Assembly: GCA_937893815.1 (NCBI GenBank)
Contig: CALCSH010000054.1
Coordinates: 1-9,196, forward strand
Length of the DNA stretch: 9,196 nucleotides
Direction of reading: 5' to 3'
Source: an uncultured Anaerolineae bacterium
GTDB taxonomy: Bacteria; Chloroflexota; Anaerolineae; Anaerolineales; UBA11858
In this document: one piece after another, positions 6,025 to 9,196 of the stretch
How the letters are laid out: every line of letters begins with the position of its first letter
Numbering within the stretch: the first letter of the stretch is position 1
Notes under the pieces: model-generated
What the model was told of the DNA's origin: nothing
The model's database searches: none
Seen by the model: only the letters and a program-made list of their open reading frames with translations
Made by a program: the position numbers and the translations under genes

Positions 6025-7365
6025 TTATCGTCTGCGGCGGCGGGCGGTTTGCACAGTAGATAGCATATCGGTGGAGCCTGCGCCAAAGGTTTGCGGAGTC
6101 AATTTAAACCCCGCAGTCTCAAGGCGTTCGCTGAATAAGGGACGAATTCCTGTAGGTTTGAGATCGCCGAGAATTTTATCGTTTTCATCGACACCAGTTT
6201 GTTCAAATTTAAAGATGTCGGTCATCACAACCGTATTACCTTCCATTCCAGCGACTTCGGTAATATAGGTCACTTTGCGAGATCCATCCCTCAGGCGTGA
6301 TTGTTGAACAATCAGATCAACGGCGGAGGCAATTTGCTCACGGATAACGTTCAGTGGCATGTCGAGTCCAGACATCAGACCCATAGTTTCCAATCGGGAG
6401 AGCGCATCGCGTGGTGTGTTGGCGTGCAATGTGGTTAGCGAACCATCGTGTCCCGTATTCATTGCTTGCAACATGTCGAGGGCTTCTCCACCGCGCACCT
6501 CACCCACAATAATCCGATCCGGGCGCATTCGCAAGGAATTTTTTACCAAATCCCGAATACTAACAGCGCCTAACCCATCGATATTGGGTGATTTCGTTTC
6601 CATGCGCACGATATGATCTTGATGCAAGCTAAGTTCTGCAGCGTCTTCAATGGTTACGATACGCTCATCTGAGGGAATACAACTGGAAAGAATATTTAAT
6701 AAGGTGGTTTTGCCAGATCCCGTTCCTCCAGAAATGACAATATTTAATCGCCCCACAACACAAGCCCGTAAAAAATCGGCCATGGGTTGGGTAATCGAGC
6801 CAAATGCGATCAATTGATCAACAGTGAGCTTGTCTTTGGAGAATTTACGAATAGTAATCGTCGGGCCATCAATCGCCACTGGGGGAATCACTGCGTTAAC
6901 ACGCGAACCATCGGGCAAACGCGCATCAACCGTCGGCGAATCGGCGTCTATTCGGCGTCCCAATGGGAGAATAATTTTATCGATCACCTTTAAAACATGG
7001 TTATCATTATCAAAGGTCACATTAGTTTTAATCAATTTGCCTTTCTTTTCGACATAGACATCATAAGGGCCGTTAACCATTACTTCAGAAACTTGTTCGT
7101 CATCCAATAGCGGTTGAATTGGCCCAAACCCAAATAGATCATCCAGAACATCGCGAAACAACTGAGCGCGCAGAGTTTCCGCCAAATTCAAATTGGTGCG
7201 CTGATAGGCAGATTGGAGAATTTGCATCGCCGCTTGCTGGCGGTTTTTCGCGGAGGGAGAATTCGTCTCAAAAGCTTGCGAAACACTTGAAACCAGATAG
7301 CTTTTTACTTTCTCCAAATCGACGCTCGGTGAACGATTCGGCTGTTTCTGCATGGTCGATGTCAT
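6025..7365 (-). CDS. CpaF/TadA-type secretion ATPase
   Basis: A 446-aa cytoplasmic hexameric ATPase of the type II/IV secretion (GspE/VirB11-like) superfamily, closest to CpaF/TadA, which powers Tad (Flp) pili. The N-terminal region ends with the family block LFGFGPIQPLLDDE..SEVMVNGP (about 77-100). The Walker A box is GGTGSGKTT (213-221), the Asp box VTIEDAAEL (237-245), Walker B RIIVGEVRGGEA (284-295, Glu289) and the His box TGHDGSLTTLHAN (304-316). All catalytic features are intact and the length is normal. It ends in five consecutive arginines. The ATG at 7365 lies 9 bases after the preceding stop, with only a distant AAGGG, so coupling is likely. The TadB/TadC partners that normally follow are absent; the next gene is the double-HTH regulator, so the partners are probably elsewhere in the genome. 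Confidence 0.93.
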   Translation of the reverse strand: MTSTMQKQPNRSPSVDLEKVKSYLVSSVSQAFETNSPSAKNRQQAAMQILQSAYQRTNLNLAETLRAQLFRDVLDDLFGFGPIQPLLDDEQVSEVMVNGPYDVYVEKKGKLIKTNVTFDNDNHVLKVIDKIILPLGRRIDADSPTVDARLPDGSRVNAVIPPVAIDGPTITIRKFSKDKLTVDQLIAFGSITQPMADFLRACVVGRLNIVISGGTGSGKTTLLNILSSCIPSDERIVTIEDAAELSLHQDHIVRMETKSPNIDGLGAVSIRDLVKNSLRMRPDRIIVGEVRGGEALDMLQAMNTGHDGSLTTLHANTPRDALSRLETMGLMSGLDMPLNVIREQIASAVDLIVQQSRLRDGSRKVTYITEVAGMEGNTVVMTDIFKFEQTGVDENDKILGDLKPTGIRPLFSERLETAGFKLTPQTFGAGSTDMLSTVQTARRRRR

Positions 7366-7374
7366 TATCAGCGA

Positions 7375-7671
7375 CTACCCTTCATCCGAACCAGAATTTT
7401 GATCCACCGGGCTGAGCCATACCACATGGTCCAAATTGATGGTAAGGAACTCGGATTTGAATATTTCTTCACCGCGAGCGTTATAGATGGCGGCGTCGGT
7501 AACGGCAATAAAACGCTCCGCTTTGTTCAGTTCATCCTTCAGGCGCTGATCGGGGCGCACATGCACATCACCAACTACACGGACGGTTAATGTTTGAACT
7601 ATCGTTCGCATGACTTCTTTCGAAATCACGTCAGTAAAATATTTACCTTTATAATCGACATGCATGGTCAT
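7375..7671 (-). CDS. Small beta-rich protein, possibly DUF6812
   Basis: A 98-aa soluble protein without signal peptide, membrane segment or cysteine. The middle reads as beta strands: TLTVRVVGDVHVRPDQRLKD, then RFIAVTDAAIYNARGEEIF and EFLTINLDHVVWLSP. This order (strand, short loop with RL..ELN, F..VTDA, a turn, FLTIN..HVVWL) resembles small Chloroflexi proteins that I associate with DUF6812; I recall the pattern and could not check it. The ATG at 7671 has AGGAG at 9 bases; an ATG two codons later is spaced too far. It lies 9 bases upstream of the CpaF-type gene, so the two are surely co-transcribed and a role in that machinery or its control is possible. No function is known to me. Confidence 0.8.
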   Translation of the reverse strand: MTMHVDYKGKYFTDVISKEVMRTIVQTLTVRVVGDVHVRPDQRLKDELNKAERFIAVTDAAIYNARGEEIFKSEFLTINLDHVVWLSPVDQNSGSDEG

Positions 7672-7703
7672 AGAATTATTCTCCTACAAGTATCTCCGTG
7701 CCG

Positions 7704-7723
7704 GACATCACTGGAACGATGTC
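7704..7723. promoter_or_regulatory. Short inverted repeat, possible operator
   Basis: GACATC (7704-7709) and GATGTC (7718-7723) form a 6-bp dyad with an 8-base centre in the 90-base gap between the response regulator gene and the 98-aa protein gene. No T-tract follows on the minus strand, so it is not a terminator. A TTGACA overlaps it on the minus strand, but no -10 is found at the right distance. It may be a regulator-binding site or chance. Confidence 0.25.
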
Positions 7724-7761
7724 AATTTTGCAGACAAGGCCTCAAATTAAAAGCTGCTGCC

Positions 7762-8469
7762 TTAGTTTTTTGCGCCGCTATCTGAGTATGGCATAGTGTA
7801 CCCCAAACCCTGACGGGTCACAATATACTGCGGGTTCTTGGGCTCATCTTCGAGTTTTTGCCGCAGCCGTGAAATGCTTACCCAAAGTACCTCTTTATCC
7901 TCACGATAGGCTTCACCCCACACGTTTTCAAGCAAAGATTCCGACGATAAGATACGTCCCTGATTATGTACAAACTGCAACAATAGGCGGTATTCCGTGG
8001 CCGAGAGTAACACTTCATTTTCACCAAGGAAAACTTCGGCTCTGGCAAAATCTACGCGCAATTCGCCAAATGTAAATACTGCTGTTTTGAAAGCGTTATC
8101 CGAAAATTCGGCCCTGCGCAACACCGCTCGGACCCGCGCCAAAAGCTCGGTGACAGAATAGGGCTTGACGATATAATCATCCGCCCCAACATCCAGGCCG
8201 CGCACCCGATCACGCTCATCGCCGCGCGCCGTCACCATAATAATCGGTACATTCGAAAATTTGCGAATCCGCTCACAGGCTGTTAATCCATCCAAAACAG
8301 GCATCATCACATCGAGTAGTACCAAATCCGGCTGCTGTTCATCCACAATACTCACAGCGTCCTGCCCATTATCTGCAGTCAAAACAGAATAACCGGCACT
8401 CACCAGATTAGCTTCCATTAACCGTACATAGCGGGGCTCATCATCAACAACAAGAATTTGTACGTTCAT
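7762..8469 (-). CDS. OmpR/PhoB-family response regulator
   Basis: A 235-aa two-component response regulator. The receiver domain (about 3-117) has the acidic pocket Asp9-Asp10, the phosphoacceptor Asp53 (LVLLDVMMP), Thr80 and Lys102 (IVKPYS). The C-terminal winged-helix DNA-binding domain (about 130-228) has LSATEYRLLLQFVHNQGRILSSE, the recognition-helix region WVSISRLRQKLE and the wing IVTRQGLGYTM. All key residues are present and the length is standard. The start ATG follows a doubled Shine-Dalgarno (AGGAGAGGAG) that overlaps the stop region of the histidine kinase gene 12 bases upstream, so the pair is co-expressed and almost surely cognate. Genes that follow (98-aa protein, secretion ATPase, double-HTH protein) are candidate targets or may even be transcribed by read-through, since no terminator is visible in the 90-base gap. 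Confidence 0.96.
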   Translation of the reverse strand: MNVQILVVDDEPRYVRLMEANLVSAGYSVLTADNGQDAVSIVDEQQPDLVLLDVMMPVLDGLTACERIRKFSNVPIIMVTARGDERDRVRGLDVGADDYIVKPYSVTELLARVRAVLRRAEFSDNAFKTAVFTFGELRVDFARAEVFLGENEVLLSATEYRLLLQFVHNQGRILSSESLLENVWGEAYREDKEVLWVSISRLRQKLEDEPKNPQYIVTRQGLGYTMPYSDSGAKN

Positions 8470-8481
8470 AAATCTCCTCTC

Positions 8482-9196
8482 CTACAGTTGGGAATTGCGA
8501 TCTCGGGGCAGCAATACATGAAATATCGCGCCTTCGCCAATACCAGATTCGGCGAATATCTCTCCCCGATGTGCATGAATAATTTCTCGGCAAATGAATA
8601 AACCCAACCCTGAACCAGATGCGCGTTCAGCATGCCTCGGAAGTCTGTAAAATCGTTTGAAAATATCATCCAGATGCTCATCCGGGATGCCAGGACCGTG
8701 ATCTTGAATGCTGATATGTGCGTGTGTTTCTTGCCAGGTCAATTTGATCGTCACCACTGATTCGGGCGCATATTTGGCAGCATTATTGACCAAATTATCA
8801 AAGACCTGTGCAAGCCGGGCCGAATCGGCCCAGACTGTATTTGGCGATGTTTCAATTTCGGTATCGATACGAATCGGCAATTCTCGGGCCTGCATTCGGT
8901 GAGCAAAATCTTGCAGCATAGCAGCTAATTGTACTGCCTGAAACTCCATTGGCAATGTTCCCGCCTGAAGGCGGGATGAATCGAGCATATTGTCGATTAT
9001 TTCTGTCAGGCGATCGGTTTCTTCATCAATAATTATTAGAAATTCCCGGCGGTTTTTGGCATCCCAATCTGTATCTTGCCGTAAAAGTGTAGTTGCATAC
9101 CCTTTGATGAATCCCAACGGAGAGCGTAATTCATGCGATACGTTTGCAACAAAATGCTCCTGGAGTCGGTCGAGCTGACGTTCTGCCTCCAGAGTG
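8482..9196 (-). CDS. Sensor histidine kinase, N-terminus beyond the window
   Basis: The C-terminal 238 residues of a two-component sensor kinase; the frame stays open to 9196, so the sensing and any membrane part is outside. The visible protein begins in the dimerisation helix, TLEAERQLDRLQEH, then has the H-box FVANVSHELRSPLGFIKGY, with the phosphorylated His encoded at 9133-9135. The HATPase_c domain shows the N-box DNLVNNAAKYAP, G1 DHGPGIPDEH, F-box FKRFYR and G2 GSGLGLFICREIIHAHRGEI. It ends FHVLLPRDRNSQL. All ATP-binding motifs are intact, so it should be active. A TTG at 9117 is in frame but lies inside the H-box helix (LGFIKGY) and cannot be the true start. The residue four after the His, usually Thr in HELRTP, is Ser. 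It is followed at 12 bases by its response regulator; the signal sensed is unknown. Confidence 0.95.
   Translation of the reverse strand, partial: TLEAERQLDRLQEHFVANVSHELRSPLGFIKGYATTLLRQDTDWDAKNRREFLIIIDEETDRLTEIIDNMLDSSRLQAGTLPMEFQAVQLAAMLQDFAHRMQARELPIRIDTEIETSPNTVWADSARLAQVFDNLVNNAAKYAPESVVTIKLTWQETHAHISIQDHGPGIPDEHLDDIFKRFYRLPRHAERASGSGLGLFICREIIHAHRGEIFAESGIGEGAIFHVLLPRDRNSQL

Noticed and set aside
5744..6268. 174-codon open frame on the plus strand
   Set aside because: It is antisense to the double-HTH gene and the end of the ATPase gene, spans the gap between two well-supported genes, and its Ser/Pro/Arg-rich translation looks like a reverse-strand shadow.
7718..7728. TTGACA as the -35 of a promoter for the ATPase operon
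   Set aside because: No acceptable -10 hexamer is found at 15-19 bases. The nearest candidates are about 25 bases away.
8482..9117. Histidine kinase starting at the TTG at 9117 as a short, complete protein
   Set aside because: The frame is open to the window end, and the residues just before it encode the H-box SHELRSP. Starting there would remove the phosphorylated histidine.
1..9196. CRISPR array, tRNA, rRNA or transposase
   Set aside because: No regularly spaced repeats, no cloverleaf or rRNA sequence that I could recognise, and no reading frame with transposase or integrase motifs.

Overview
The window looks like a piece of a Chloroflexota (Anaerolineae-type) chromosome. This is inferred from gene content: a GNAT protein carrying the HRHLDWR..DWLG N-terminal signature, V4R-domain proteins, a Tad/CpaF secretion ATPase next to a small Chloroflexi-type unknown, and a membrane-anchored DsbA-like oxidoreductase of a single-membrane type. 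I know these as common in that class, but no search was run. All eleven genes that I can support lie on the minus strand, so transcription runs from high to low coordinates. No tRNA, rRNA, CRISPR array or transposase gene was found, and no gene-free stretch exceeds about 206 bases.

In the direction of transcription: (a) 9196-7762 is a sensor histidine kinase, cut by the window edge, and an OmpR-family response regulator 12 bases after it. (b) 7671-5305 holds a 98-aa protein resembling DUF6812, a CpaF/TadA-type ATPase, and a protein with two XRE-type helix-turn-helix domains. They are closely spaced and probably form one operon. No TadB/TadC membrane partner is seen. (c) 5304-5154 is an intergenic region dominated by nested palindromes, including a perfect 27-bp stem that probably ends the preceding operon. 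(d) 5129-3682 is a TPR protein and a two-domain GNAT acetyltransferase. (e) 3605-2647 is a full-length V4R-domain protein overlapping a shorter paralogue that has lost the cysteine-bearing C-terminal half. (f) 2533-987 is a monoacylglycerol-lipase-like hydrolase overlapping a CPBP-family membrane protease, closed by a hairpin terminator at 905-945. (g) 780-64 is a membrane-anchored thioredoxin-fold oxidoreductase with a CGHC active site, followed by a 20-bp-stem terminator at 7-50.

Three things deserve most attention: the nested palindromes between the regulator and the TPR gene, which allow mutually exclusive pairings; the truncated V4R paralogue that still looks like a maintained gene; and the two-component system, unknown protein, orphan secretion ATPase and double-HTH regulator lying side by side. 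Several starts are best explained as non-ATG or by shifting to a downstream ATG with a proper ribosome-binding site; these are noted in the entries.
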